Source: Butyrivibrio hungatei DSM 14810
Lineage (GTDB): Bacteria; Bacillota; Clostridia; Lachnospirales; Lachnospiraceae
Assembly (NCBI RefSeq): GCF_900143205.1
Contig: NZ_FRDH01000007.1
Location: 16,683 to 80,682, forward strand
DNA length: 64,000 nt
Reading direction: 5' to 3'
The notes beneath the pieces were generated by a model. That model made no database searches. It was not told where the DNA came from and saw only the letters and a list, made by a program, of their open reading frames with translations. Shown in pieces: positions 1-9,400 of this stretch. Numbering within the stretch: position 1 is the first letter of the stretch; every line of letters starts with the position of its first letter. A program made the position numbers and the translations under genes.

Positions 1-14
1 CACCCACTTTTTCT

Positions 15-51
15 TTAGCCTAATCCTCAATACTTCCAAGACTTCGGCTAA
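15..51. repeat. Inverted word pair TTAGCC / TTCGGCTAA, 28-bp offset
   Basis: A forward TTAGCC word begins at 15 and its reverse complement TTCGGCTAA begins at 43, so the two half-words are offset by exactly 28 bp. The same word and offset recur four times at 53574-53846. More pairs may lie upstream of base 1, outside the window. It stands about 53 bp before the 130-bp palindromic element, the same neighbour order as the TTACCTGCA array at 19041. Confidence 0.6.
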
Positions 52-103
52 CTTCCTCTGTTTTCTTCGCCCCATCCCCCGTGGCGGCGTAGACGCTCAA
101 TCA

Positions 104-233
104 TCCTTGCTCTGCTTAACTACCCTTTATCAGAAAGAAAAGTCTTGTCAACCCTGTAGCCGCTTAGCGGTGCGCATTTGCGCAGGGTTTACAAGACTTT
201 TCGACCGATAAAGTAGTTGCCGCAGAGCAAGGA
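104..233. repeat. 130-bp structured palindromic element, copy 1
   Basis: The ends TCCTTGCTCTG (104-114) and CAGAGCAAGGA (223-233) are perfect inverted repeats. Further nested pairs follow inward: AACTAC with GTAGTT, CTTTATC with GATAAAG, AAAAGTCTTGT with ACAAGACTTTT, and AACCCTG with CAGGGTT. The apex carries two small hairpins, CCGC-TTA-GCGG and TGCGCA-TT-TGCGCA. The result is a long stem with a branched tip. A second copy with the same length and layout is at 19495-19624. On the minus strand it lies just 3' of the LRR protein gene. It may be a structured RNA or a mobile DNA hairpin; the function is unknown. Confidence 0.75.
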
Positions 234-277
234 CAACAGCTGATAGCTTGAACAACTACCAGTTTTCTCTATATTCC

Positions 278-1708
278 TCACTCAATCACTTTAAATATAA
301 GATTGTACTTTTCTCCATATTCCTTACAATAAGCTTCCGCCGTAGAACCCAAATATCCATGCACTCTGATAGAAGCCTTATCCCTTCTATCTGTGATGGC
401 AGGCCATTCGATAAAGGTATTAGCTCCATGGAAATAGATGTCCTTAATATTTGGACAATCCATAAAATTCCAATAGGTTAGTCTCTTGCAGGTTTCAGGA
501 ATGTGTACCTCACTGCACTTGTTACCACGTATGGCATCAAGATCTATATCCTCTACAGCGCCAAGGGAAAGTTTTTCAAGCTTTGAATGTGTCAGAGCCC
601 AGGCATTTAGGTACTTAACTGACTGTGGCAAGATAACCTTTCTAAAGTTTCTTTGCCTATTACTGTGATAGCAGGAACTCTCTGCAATTCCCACTGTCCC
701 CTCTCTTACTACAAGTTCAGGCCTGCAATTGTCTTTAATATCTATAAGCCAGTCAGAGACATACAAACAATCATCTTCAGAATCAACAAATCTCTTTTCT
801 ATCTCTGTTCCAAGGAATGCCCTTAGGCCTACCTTTATTACAGATGCTGGTATAGTAGCCTCCGCCAGCTTTTTACAATCCTTGAAAAGACATCTTGGAA
901 CCACCTTTAATCCCTCATGTAGTTCCACCTTTTCAAGCTGAGGACAATTTTCAAATGCACTTTCGCCAATTTCATCAACTGTTCCGGCAAAAGTAACCTC
1001 TTTTAGCAGTAAGCAACCACAAAAAGCTTTAATTCCTATATGCTTGCAATCTTCAGAAATCCTAACTGATTCAATAGTTTTATTATTCTCAAAAGCACGA
1101 TCACTTATGGAAGTCACATTACTTGGAATAACAAGGTTCTTATTAACGCTATCTGTAGCCTTAAACAGAGTATTACCGATATAGCAGATTCCGCTTTCAA
1201 AGGATATAAATGGACAATTATAGAAAGCGTTACTAGCTATATCAAGATGACTCCCAAACTGGACGTCCTTTAGATAATAGCACTCACTAAATGCACCAGA
1301 TGCTACTGCTGTAACTGACTCTGGAATAACGAGTTTTTCTATAGACAGGCTCTGAAATGAATCCCTATAGATATGATTCATCTTGTATCCACCAACACTT
1401 TCAGGAATTACCAGTTCATCTCTGATCACCGCATCCTGCGCCGCTGAAGCCAATCCATCAACCCAATATGAACCTCTGACCTCCAGAGCATTTTTGGCAT
1501 CATTCCAGATAAGACCACGGGCTTCATAAGCAATTTGTGGAGGCATTCCTCCGCGATCTATATCCATGCTGGCATTATATGATCTATATTCAAGCTCTAC
1601 TTTTCTTGCATCTTCTCTTGTAAGAGGTGAATTCTTCCCATTTTTTTCAATATATGCAAACCAGCCATCTGCATAGATCATATCCCCATAAAAACTAACT
1701 TTGTTCAA
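278..1708 (-). CDS. BspA-type leucine-rich repeat protein
   Basis: A 476-residue protein built mostly of LRR_5 (BspA/TpLRR) repeats, seen as recurring IPESV, F.NC..L..V and AF..C elements from about residue 95 to the C-terminus. No signal peptide or membrane segment is visible, so it may be cytoplasmic or leave the cell by another route. LRR proteins of this kind usually bind other proteins or host and plant surfaces; the partner here is unknown. The start is a TTG at 1708, supported by a GGGAGGG ribosome site seven bases upstream; no ATG gives a better fit. It is separated from the upstream SH3 gene by a terminator hairpin at 1763. Confidence 0.85.
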   Translation of the reverse strand: MNKVSFYGDMIYADGWFAYIEKNGKNSPLTREDARKVELEYRSYNASMDIDRGGMPPQIAYEARGLIWNDAKNALEVRGSYWVDGLASAAQDAVIRDELVIPESVGGYKMNHIYRDSFQSLSIEKLVIPESVTAVASGAFSECYYLKDVQFGSHLDIASNAFYNCPFISFESGICYIGNTLFKATDSVNKNLVIPSNVTSISDRAFENNKTIESVRISEDCKHIGIKAFCGCLLLKEVTFAGTVDEIGESAFENCPQLEKVELHEGLKVVPRCLFKDCKKLAEATIPASVIKVGLRAFLGTEIEKRFVDSEDDCLYVSDWLIDIKDNCRPELVVREGTVGIAESSCYHSNRQRNFRKVILPQSVKYLNAWALTHSKLEKLSLGAVEDIDLDAIRGNKCSEVHIPETCKRLTYWNFMDCPNIKDIYFHGANTFIEWPAITDRRDKASIRVHGYLGSTAEAYCKEYGEKYNLIFKVIE

Positions 1709-1762
1709 TATGTCACCCTCCCAACTAACTTAGGACATTCTTTTTCTTTCATTATGCTACAA

Positions 1763-1788
1763 AGCCCACCAGAATACTCTGGTGGGCT
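1763..1788 (-). terminator. Terminator after SH3-domain gene
   Basis: AGCCCACCAGA and TCTGGTGGGCT form a perfect 11-bp stem with a 4-base loop. On the minus strand a short TTTGT run follows. It would end the purE-purM-purN-purD-SH3 transcript before the LRR gene. The T run is weak, so partial read-through is possible. Confidence 0.7.
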
Positions 1789-1819
1789 CTAAATACTATC
1801 AAACTATCTAATTATCAAA

Positions 1820-3328
1820 TTACTTGTCATCGTCAAGATCAAGGAACTCGAACTCAAAATCATCATCATCACCGATGAAATTCTTGGCACGACGGCGTGG
1901 AGCTTCTTCTGGCTCTTCTGATCTTGATGGTCTTCTGGATGGACGCTCATCTGCATAAGCATCTTCTACTGGTCTTCTAGAAGGTCTTGAAGGTCTATCT
2001 TCTGGACTTCTCCTTGATGGACGAGCCTCTGGCTCTTCTTCCTCAGCAGGTCTTCTGGATGGTCTTGAAGGTCTTACTGTTCTCTCATCATCAGCAACTG
2101 CTCTTCTGGATGGTCTGTCATCCTCTGAAGGTCTTCTGGATGGTCGCTCAGGTCTATCCTCTGAAGGTCTTCTGGATGGTCTGCGCTCTGACGCTTCCTC
2201 ATCCTCTTCTGGACGAACCCTTCTTCTAGGACGATCTTCCTCTTCTTCAGAATCCCTTGATCTTCTTCTGTTATCTGAATAACGATCAAACTCTTCTTCA
2301 TCGTCATCATCTTCATAATAAAGCGAATCTCTAAGTTTAAGAGCAAGGATCACAAGTCCTGCAAGTAAAATAGCTATTACGATTGCAAGAATAATGATAA
2401 CGGTCTTGTAGTTGTTTGCCTTCTTGTTAAGTGAAGGAACCTGCTCTGCAACCTGTACAAGCTGCTGAACCTGTACTCTCTGTTCTTTTTCGTAGTCATA
2501 GAGATACCAAGTATCGTTCTCATAAGCAAGTGCATACTTGCCATCCCCCTGCTGCTGAACTGTTTCCTGCTGAGTCTCTTCTGCAGGCTCTGTAGCTTCA
2601 GGAGCTTCTTCTCCTTCGCCTTCGCCTTCACCTTCTGCAACTTCAGCATTTTCTCCCTCTGCAGGAGCTTCTTCTGTCTGTACTTCAACTGCTGTCTCAG
2701 AGATATTAACAAGATCACTTCTGACAAAACCTGTCTTGCCATTGCTCATAGTGATCTGATACCACTTCTTGCTGTCTGTTCCTGTAGCTTCACCAGTAAT
2801 TGTTACTGAATCACCCTTTGTAAGCTTACCAACTGAATCATAAGCCTTGCCAGCTCCTGAACGAACATTGCAGTTATCAACTGCTGTTGCGTTCTTCTGA
2901 TCAACTGCTGTTACAGAAGTCTCAGGAAGAGTTGCTGTTGAAGCATTAGAATCTGTTGATGATGTTGTTGTAGTTGTGCTACTAGAATTAGTTCCTGTAG
3001 AACTTGAACTGCTAGAAGAACCTGACTTAGTTAAAAGATCGCTTCTAACATAACCATATTCACTCTTATTAACACGGATCTTGTACCACACATAGCCTGA
3101 AGCATCTGTTGTCTCGTCAACAATGTCAACCTTGTCTCCGTTCTTTAAACTAGAAACCTGTGTAGCTGTTGTGCTGGCTGATTCTCTAACCTTTACATTG
3201 TCAGTATTGACTGTACCTGTAGTCTCTGTATAGGCATATGATGTAAAGCCTGCTCCTACAAAAACTGTCATACTAACCATCAAGGAAAGAAGTATAGCCC
3301 CAATTCTAACTCCCAGTGTTTTTCTCAT
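1820..3328 (-). CDS. Secreted/membrane SH3-domain protein with Arg-Ser-Pro tail
   Basis: A 502-residue protein. Residues 1-32 are a signal-like hydrophobic segment. Two bacterial SH3 (SH3b) domains lie at about 37-97 and 145-204, each with the NVRS/VRES and GYVRSDL/GFVRSDL signatures that bind wall peptides. An acidic Glu-Gly linker follows, then one membrane helix at about 309-331. The last 170 residues are low complexity, with many RPSRRPSED-like repeats and acidic clusters, and should be cytoplasmic. The ATG overlaps the purD stop (ATGA), and its GGAGG site sits inside the purD tail, so translation is coupled. It may link the cell wall to the cell interior; function unproven. Confidence 0.8.
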   Translation of the reverse strand: MRKTLGVRIGAILLSLMVSMTVFVGAGFTSYAYTETTGTVNTDNVKVRESASTTATQVSSLKNGDKVDIVDETTDASGYVWYKIRVNKSEYGYVRSDLLTKSGSSSSSSSTGTNSSSTTTTTSSTDSNASTATLPETSVTAVDQKNATAVDNCNVRSGAGKAYDSVGKLTKGDSVTITGEATGTDSKKWYQITMSNGKTGFVRSDLVNISETAVEVQTEEAPAEGENAEVAEGEGEGEGEEAPEATEPAEETQQETVQQQGDGKYALAYENDTWYLYDYEKEQRVQVQQLVQVAEQVPSLNKKANNYKTVIIILAIVIAILLAGLVILALKLRDSLYYEDDDDEEEFDRYSDNRRRSRDSEEEEDRPRRRVRPEEDEEASERRPSRRPSEDRPERPSRRPSEDDRPSRRAVADDERTVRPSRPSRRPAEEEEPEARPSRRSPEDRPSRPSRRPVEDAYADERPSRRPSRSEEPEEAPRRRAKNFIGDDDDFEFEFLDLDDDK

Positions 3329-4608
3329 TTTACCTCCTTCGCATCATCGATAGCCTTTCCAATATCATGACGCATGTACTTATTGTCAAAGCTAACCCAC
3401 TCTGTTGCTTCGTAGGCTTTAGCTCTGGCCTCCTCAAGAGTATCTCCCTTGGCAGTAATTCCTAATACTCTACCACCGTTTGTAACTATTCCCTCAGAGG
3501 TCTTTTTAGTTCCTGCATGGAAACAATAGTATCCATCTTTGCCTTTAAATTTATCTAAACCGGAAATAAGCTTGCCCTTTTCGTAGCTAACAGGATACCC
3601 CTCACTGGCAAGAACAACACAAACTGCTGCCTTATCCTCAAATTCCAAGTCTGTCTCTGCAAGCTTTCCGTCGATGCAGGCATTCATCACATCAATTATA
3701 TCAGTTTTGAGTCTAGGAAGCACCACCTGAGCTTCTGGATCACCAAATCTGGCATTGTACTCAAGTACCTTTGGTCCCTCTGGTGTAAGCATGAGTCCAA
3801 AAAAGATAACGCCCTTAAACTCTCTGCCTTCAGCCGCCATAGCCTCTACAGTCTTTCCATAAATATGTTCACGGCAGAACTTGTCTACCTCTTCTGTATA
3901 GAATGGACTAGGTGAGAAATTACCCATTCCACCTGTGTTAAGACCTGTGTCTCCATCTCCTGCTCTCTTGTGATCCTGAGCAGATGACATAAGCTTATAA
4001 GTCTTACCATCAACAAAGGACAATACTGAAACCTCACGGCCAGTCATGAATTCTTCGATTACCATGTGATTGCCGGCATCTCCGAATTTCTTGTCCTGCA
4101 TGATCTCTTTTACTCCTGCCCTGGCCTCATCAAGATCCTGGCAGATCAAAACGCCCTTACCAAGTGCAAGTCCATCGGCCTTTAAAACGATAGGAAACTT
4201 GGCTGTTTCAAGATAAGAAAGTGCGTCATCAGCATTATCAAAAGTTTCATAGGCAGCTGTTGGAATTCCATATTTCTTCATAAGGTCCTTTGAAAAAGCC
4301 TTACTTCCTTCAAGAATTGCTGCGTTCTTACGAGGTCCAAATACTCTAAGTCCCTCTTTTTCAAAAGCATCAACGATACCTCCAACAAGAGGATCATCCA
4401 TTCCAATAATCGTAAGATCTATTTCCTTTTCCTTGGCAAATGCCACTAGCTTATCGAACTCCATAGGTGTTATAGGAACACACTCACAAAGTTCTGCGAT
4501 TCCACCATTTCCTGGTGCACAATAGATTTTATCAACCTGAGAGCTTCTTGATACAGCTTCTGCTATGGCGTGCTCACGGCCGCCTCCTCCAACGATCAAA
4601 ACCTTCAT
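3325..4608 (-). CDS. purD: Phosphoribosylamine-glycine ligase
   Basis: GAR synthetase joins phosphoribosylamine and glycine, using ATP, in step two of purine synthesis. The 427-residue length is normal for the family. The N-terminus has the VGGGGREHA motif, and the ATP-grasp region holds KADGLALGKGV, FGDPEAQ and EYNARFGDPE. A TTG lies just before, but the ATG at 4608 has the family-like MKVLIVGG start and a GGAG site nine bases away. It follows purN by about 20 bp in a purE-purM-purN-purD order and overlaps the next gene by four bases. Confidence 0.97.
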   Translation of the reverse strand: MKVLIVGGGGREHAIAEAVSRSSQVDKIYCAPGNGGIAELCECVPITPMEFDKLVAFAKEKEIDLTIIGMDDPLVGGIVDAFEKEGLRVFGPRKNAAILEGSKAFSKDLMKKYGIPTAAYETFDNADDALSYLETAKFPIVLKADGLALGKGVLICQDLDEARAGVKEIMQDKKFGDAGNHMVIEEFMTGREVSVLSFVDGKTYKLMSSAQDHKRAGDGDTGLNTGGMGNFSPSPFYTEEVDKFCREHIYGKTVEAMAAEGREFKGVIFFGLMLTPEGPKVLEYNARFGDPEAQVVLPRLKTDIIDVMNACIDGKLAETDLEFEDKAAVCVVLASEGYPVSYEKGKLISGLDKFKGKDGYYCFHAGTKKTSEGIVTNGGRVLGITAKGDTLEEARAKAYEATEWVSFDNKYMRHDIGKAIDDAKEVK

Positions 4609-4628
4609 CAAACTTTTCTCCTCTAATA

Positions 4629-5273
4629 TCAGAATAATCCAAGTGATTCGTAATCTTTTATAACTACCTTGTGGTCAACAACCTCTACCTTACCATTGGC
4701 AATAAGGTCAATAGCTTTTGGCATGATCTTCCACTCGGCTTCCTCCATGATACGGCGCTGTAATACTTCCGGAGTATCATCCTGTCTCACATAGACAGCC
4801 TTCTGAAGTATGATAGGACCTGTATCTGTTCCTTCATCAACAAAATGAACTGTAGCTCCTGATACCCTTGCTCCCCTTTCAAGAACCTTCTCATGAACCT
4901 TAAGTCCATAGAATCCAGTTCCGCAAAATGATGGTATCAAAGATGGGTGAATATTAATTATCCTGTTAGGGAAAGCCTTAACAACTGCTTCCGGAATCAC
5001 TACAAGGCATCCGGCGAGCACGATGAGATCAGGCGCAGCGTCAGTAAGGATCTTCAAAAGAGCTTCGTTAAAATCTTCTCTTTTTTCAAATTCTTTGGGA
5101 CTCTTAACGGCATAAGGAATGCCTGCCTTCTTGGCTCTCTCTATAGCATAAGCGTTAGGATTGTTACTATATACCAGGCAGATCTCAGTATTGGTGATCT
5201 GTCCACCTGCAATTCCATCAATAATTGCCTGGAGGTTCGTTCCGCCTCCAGACACCATAACTGCAATTTTCAT
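4629..5273 (-). CDS. purN: Phosphoribosylglycinamide formyltransferase
   Basis: GAR transformylase uses 10-formyl-tetrahydrofolate to formylate GAR in purine synthesis. This is the folate-dependent PurN type of 214 residues. The GGGTNLQAI nucleotide loop is near the N-terminus. The catalytic INIHPSLIPSF stretch holds the key His at about 109, and VHFVDEGTDTGPI supplies the active Asp. Its ATG shares one base with the purM stop (TGATG), which points to coupled translation in the purine operon. Confidence 0.97.
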   Translation of the reverse strand: MKIAVMVSGGGTNLQAIIDGIAGGQITNTEICLVYSNNPNAYAIERAKKAGIPYAVKSPKEFEKREDFNEALLKILTDAAPDLIVLAGCLVVIPEAVVKAFPNRIINIHPSLIPSFCGTGFYGLKVHEKVLERGARVSGATVHFVDEGTDTGPIILQKAVYVRQDDTPEVLQRRIMEEAEWKIMPKAIDLIANGKVEVVDHKVVIKDYESLGLF

Positions 5274-6304
5274 CAGATAAGCTCAACTTTCTTTTCACCA
5301 GACTTTGTCTCACCTACAATAAAAGCTTTGTCTCCAGTTGCCTCGATTGCCTTAAGAGCTGCATCAACCTGTGAAGGGTCAACAGCAAGAACCATACCAA
5401 GTCCCATGTTGAATGTGTTGTACATCATCTGTTCCTCGATCTGGCCTTTCTTTTGCATGAGCTTAAAGATAGGTGGGATGTCATAGCTGTCTTTCTTGAC
5501 TACTGCTGTGATTCCCTCAGGAAGCATTCTAGGAATATTCTCATAGAAGCCTCCTCCTGTAATGTGGCTGCAGCCCTTAACTGTTACGCCTGCGTCTCTA
5601 AGGGATTTCATCATACCACAATATATTCTGGTAGGAGTTAATAAAGTCTCGCCAAGAGTAGCACCAAGTTCATCAACATAAGTGTTAAGATTCTCAGCTG
5701 TCATATCAAATACTTTTCTTACAAGTGAAAAACCATTGCTGTGAACACCGCTTGATGCAACACCAATAAGTGTATCACCAGCCTTGATCGTGCTTCCATC
5801 GATCATGTTCTTGCGATCAACGACACCAACTGCAAAACCAGCTACATCGTACTCATCTTCCGGCATAAGATCAGGATGCTCTGCTGTCTCACCACCGATG
5901 AGAGCTGCACCAGACTGTTTGCAGCCTTCAGCTACACCCTTGACGATTGCTGCGATCTTCTCAGGAATGTTCTTGCCACATGCGATGTAATCCAGGAAAA
6001 AGAGCATATCGCCACCAGCACATGCAACGTCATTAACGCACATAGCAACTGCATCTATACCAATTGTGTCATGCTTGTCCATAAGGAATGCAAGTTTGAT
6101 CTTGGTTCCTACACCATCTGTTCCAGACAAAAGAACAGGATCTTCCATTTCTTTGATCTTACTAAGAGAAAAAGCTCCGGAGAATCCTCCAAGACCACCT
6201 AAAACCTCAGGTCTCATTGTCTCCTTAACATAAGCCTTCATAAGTTCTACAGACTTGTAACCAGCCTCGATGTCAACGCCAGCCTTCTTGTAATCCAGTG
6301 CCAT
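5273..6304 (-). CDS. purM: Phosphoribosylformylglycinamidine cyclo-ligase
   Basis: AIR synthetase closes the imidazole ring of FGAM with ATP. The protein has 343 residues, the usual length. Visible family motifs are SGTDGVGTK near residue 61, IGGETAEHPDLM, and the glycine-rich SHITGGGFYENIPR. The start ATG has a GAGGAG site. It lies between purE (62 bp upstream) and purN (one-base overlap) in a compact purine operon. Confidence 0.97.
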   Translation of the reverse strand: MALDYKKAGVDIEAGYKSVELMKAYVKETMRPEVLGGLGGFSGAFSLSKIKEMEDPVLLSGTDGVGTKIKLAFLMDKHDTIGIDAVAMCVNDVACAGGDMLFFLDYIACGKNIPEKIAAIVKGVAEGCKQSGAALIGGETAEHPDLMPEDEYDVAGFAVGVVDRKNMIDGSTIKAGDTLIGVASSGVHSNGFSLVRKVFDMTAENLNTYVDELGATLGETLLTPTRIYCGMMKSLRDAGVTVKGCSHITGGGFYENIPRMLPEGITAVVKKDSYDIPPIFKLMQKKGQIEEQMMYNTFNMGLGMVLAVDPSQVDAALKAIEATGDKAFIVGETKSGEKKVELI

Positions 6305-6365
6305 AATAAACTCCTCATTTCTTATATTTTCACTATCCAGAGTAATACCCTGTAATGTTTACGAA

Positions 6366-6866
6366 TTAGTAGTTCTTGTATCCAACTTCCTGAAGCTTCT
6401 CATCTTTTTTGACAACGCTGTCTTTGAGAGATGCTTTATAGTCTTTGAGCTTTTTAAGAAGCTCCGGGTCACTTGTTGCAAGGATCTTGGCTGCCAGTAT
6501 TCCTGCGTTGGCACCACCATTGATCGCTACTGTAGCTACAGGGATACCTGTAGGCATCTGAACAATACTATATAAAGAATCACGGCCTCCCAGTGAAGTT
6601 GTATGCATGGGTATTCCGATAACAGGCATTGGGAAGATCGCTGCGCACATGCCTGGTAAATGTGCTGCCATTCCTGCTCCTGCTATGATAACCTTAAAGC
6701 CCTTTTCTTCTGCAGTGTTTGCATATTCAAAGAACTCATCCGGTTCTCTGTGGGCTGAGATGATGCGCATCTCGTAAGATATTCCAAGTTCTTCCAGAAT
6801 ATCTGCTGCCTTCGACATTACGGGCATGTCTGAGTCACTACCCATTACAATTCCAACTTTAGCCAT
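6366..6866 (-). CDS. purE: N5-carboxyaminoimidazole ribonucleotide mutase
   Basis: PurE moves the carboxyl group from N5-CAIR to make CAIR in purine synthesis. The 166-residue protein shows the class I motifs MGSDSDMPVM, ISAHREPDE and AHLPGMCAA. An in-frame extension of 17 codons exists upstream, but the ATG at 6866 has a GGAGGA site and gives the normal PurE N-terminus. No purK is seen nearby. The same fold occurs in LarB at 17908. Confidence 0.97.
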   Translation of the reverse strand: MAKVGIVMGSDSDMPVMSKAADILEELGISYEMRIISAHREPDEFFEYANTAEEKGFKVIIAGAGMAAHLPGMCAAIFPMPVIGIPMHTTSLGGRDSLYSIVQMPTGIPVATVAINGGANAGILAAKILATSDPELLKKLKDYKASLKDSVVKKDEKLQEVGYKNY

Positions 6867-6941
6867 TTCATTCCTCCATTTTGCAATTACAACTTCTAGT
6901 CCATTGTATAATAGCACAGCACAACATATTGTGCCACTTTT

Positions 6942-9038
6942 TTATCCCTTCATGGGCTTATTTAGCTCCTCGGTTCCAGGCAGTACAAACCTGCCGTTTT
7001 CTATGATCACGATGCTGGAACCATCCTTCCTTACAGCCTTGATCTGTCCAAGTTCATCATAAGGAATAGTTATATCTGTATGGCAGCTAAAATATGCCTT
7101 GTCAGGATCTTCTTTACGCTTTGCAGAGATCTCGTTTTCTCTGGCAATAATGCTCTTTCCATCTGGATTGTAAGTCACATTATCCTCTTCATATGAATAA
7201 CATGTATCGCCCACTGCAAAATGTGGTCCGGTCTTTTCCGCAATAAGGATTGGAAGCTTATCAGCAATTCCATAATCCCTTGCAACCTGATATGCAGTTG
7301 TATTAGTTCCTATGGCAAATTCACCAATAGGAAGTGTCTTGTGGTTAAAGAGGATGTTATCGTTTATGTACTTGCGATTCTCCTCTTCTGAATCAAAGTT
7401 TGAACACTTGTAATCTGTGATGCAGCCATCTTTGAATGTGATCTCAAGGTTCTTGAAGAACAGTCCTTCAAGATAAACACCTGTAACATGGAGAACACCT
7501 TCTGTTCCTTTTAAAACAGGTGATGTGAACACTTCACCAACAGGGATGTTAACGTCTGCCACGCAATTTTCAAAGTTTGTTTCATGAGCTGGATCTTTGA
7601 GTTCATGAAGCACAACCTTCATATTGGTATGATTGTCGCCCATACCGGTCACTTCTACATATTCAGCTTCATCAAGTGCATCAATAAGTTTCTGCTGAAT
7701 AGTCTGATAAAGCTTGTAATCAAGGGTATTGATCTCAACTACTCTGTCAAAGATTTCCTTGAAATTATCACCTATCTCAGGAACAGGGAATGCTATTATA
7801 GTAAAGCTTCTCTCCTTTCCGATGATGTAATCATTTACGATAATACTTGACTGGATCTTGTACTCACTAAGGAGCTTTTGCTGATTCTTGTCCAGATGAA
7901 CCGCATTCTTATTAGGTTCTGGAGAAAAAGGCTTCTCGCCGAAAACCTCGATAACTGCAGGTCCTCCATATACATAAGCTTTTTCTTTAAACTTTTCACC
8001 TGCTGCCCTTACTGCCTCAAGTCGTCTGTTCACAAGCTGTGGATCAAGGAAAAGTCCGTCATCATCCTTGTGATCATAGTCAAACTGCTTGTTTGGTACA
8101 GCACCGTAGCATCCACCTCTTCTTGCACTTCCGCCCATGTAAAAAACAGACATCATTGCGCCATATATCGTGGACTTAAGTCCAATGCTTTCAAAGTTCT
8201 TAACTGCCTTTTGAACAATCCTCTCAAAGCCAAGCTGATAAAGAATAGAAGCTGTCTTTTTCTTGGAAATATCCTTACCGGTCATCTCAAAGCCAATGCG
8301 ATAGCCCTCTGTGAAGGTTGTTGCCAGCTTATCGATCTCTTCTTCAGAAAGAGAATTAAGATGTTCTGCTGCCTTTAGCTCATTATCTGTTATATACTCT
8401 CCAAATCTGTAGAGATATCTAAGGTCTGAAAGATCACTGTTCATGATAATGTCTCTGTAGTAGCTCTTTTCCGGATCAACTAACTGTCCAAAGCGGATAA
8501 CACGCTCATCTTCGGCATAGTCACTGTAGAACCAATACATTATCTGTTTGATTTCTTCATAGGTTGGAAGTTTATTTTCTGAAAGAGCGCCACTAAATGC
8601 TCCGTATATCTCAAGGAAAAGTTCCATTCGGATCACCATGTTGAACTTATCTTGTTCGAATGCACATGGTATAAGGGATCTCTCTTCAAAATAGAGAGTT
8701 GATAGAATCTGGCCAAATTCCTGACCGAGTTTTTCTTTTGCAAAGCTAGGATTACCGTAGCTCTTATGATAATTCTCTGGAAGAATATCACTGTAAAGCT
8801 CTTTATTTCTCTTTTGAAGGTCTGATAGAGAGTCTTTCTCCTTGCCTCCATTTGCTGCCCACACAAGGGTATCATCTATCATTAAAAGAAATCTTGCCAC
8901 GAAGTTAAAGTAATCTCTAAAGACTTCATTTGAAAGATCTTCTTTTGCTATCTCAGCTATTCTTTCTATGGCAAGAGCGTATCTCTCATCGAGTATCTCT
9001 CCGCCTGTTTCAAATTCAAACATCAATTCATTATTCAT
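6942..9038 (-). CDS. M29-like aminopeptidase with long N-terminal extension
   Basis: A 698-residue protein. The C-terminal 380 or so residues match the thermophilic-type M29 aminopeptidases. Likely metal ligands are the Glu in GEVFTSP, the Glu and His in AEKTGPHFAVG, and the His and Asp in CHTDI. Family members are about 410 residues, so roughly 290 extra N-terminal residues form a helical domain of unknown role. No signal peptide is visible, so it probably trims peptides in the cytoplasm. Its ATG overlaps the upstream small membrane gene by four bases, placing it in the pyrF-pyrE transcript, with purE following after 75 bp. Confidence 0.85.
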   Translation of the reverse strand: MNNELMFEFETGGEILDERYALAIERIAEIAKEDLSNEVFRDYFNFVARFLLMIDDTLVWAANGGKEKDSLSDLQKRNKELYSDILPENYHKSYGNPSFAKEKLGQEFGQILSTLYFEERSLIPCAFEQDKFNMVIRMELFLEIYGAFSGALSENKLPTYEEIKQIMYWFYSDYAEDERVIRFGQLVDPEKSYYRDIIMNSDLSDLRYLYRFGEYITDNELKAAEHLNSLSEEEIDKLATTFTEGYRIGFEMTGKDISKKKTASILYQLGFERIVQKAVKNFESIGLKSTIYGAMMSVFYMGGSARRGGCYGAVPNKQFDYDHKDDDGLFLDPQLVNRRLEAVRAAGEKFKEKAYVYGGPAVIEVFGEKPFSPEPNKNAVHLDKNQQKLLSEYKIQSSIIVNDYIIGKERSFTIIAFPVPEIGDNFKEIFDRVVEINTLDYKLYQTIQQKLIDALDEAEYVEVTGMGDNHTNMKVVLHELKDPAHETNFENCVADVNIPVGEVFTSPVLKGTEGVLHVTGVYLEGLFFKNLEITFKDGCITDYKCSNFDSEEENRKYINDNILFNHKTLPIGEFAIGTNTTAYQVARDYGIADKLPILIAEKTGPHFAVGDTCYSYEEDNVTYNPDGKSIIARENEISAKRKEDPDKAYFSCHTDITIPYDELGQIKAVRKDGSSIVIIENGRFVLPGTEELNKPMKG

Positions 9039-9400
9039 AAAACACCTATTCCTAATAAAATAATAAAGATCACAAAAAGAAAGGCAATCAGGTTAAGGAT
9101 GATCCCAAGATTTGGGAAAAGTTTGAAGATATCCTTCTCTGTTCTTGCCATTATTCCTAAAACTAATCCTATACACGAAAATATCGCCGCAACAAAAGCC
9201 GCTGCGGCGTATCTCATATTAGCCTGTCCCCCATTCTGGTAAGAAAAGAAAACAGACAGAGCCAGTGCAGATACAGACAATATCCCCAATACAGTAGACA
9301 TGATACCCTTTTCAGGGTGCCTGTTATCAGTGAACATATATCTGTCACGTACTGGCTCAAGCTTTTTAATTTTCAACTTAATAGATCTAAATTTGCTCAT
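9035..9400 (-). CDS. Small membrane protein, DUF6142-like
   Basis: A 121-residue protein with three hydrophobic segments at about 36-52, 64-85 and 97-120, after a basic N-terminus. The FTDNRHP.KGIMSTVLG stretch and overall layout resemble the DUF6142 family of small Lachnospiraceae membrane proteins; this is recognition by eye. Its ATG shares one base with the stop of the 50-residue gene upstream, and its end overlaps the aminopeptidase start. The function is unknown. Confidence 0.75.
   Translation of the reverse strand: MSKFRSIKLKIKKLEPVRDRYMFTDNRHPEKGIMSTVLGILSVSALALSVFFSYQNGGQANMRYAAAAFVAAIFSCIGLVLGIMARTEKDIFKLFPNLGIILNLIAFLFVIFIILLGIGVL

Noticed and set aside
104..233. 130-bp element as an integron attC site
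   Set aside because: GCTTAAC fits one attC core half, but the partner GTTGCCG or GTTGACG does not fit GTTRRRY, and no integrase or cassette array is present.
1987..2742. Overlapping frames within the SH3-domain gene (both strands)
   Set aside because: They follow from its repetitive Arg-Ser-Pro and Glu-rich codons and have no ribosome sites.
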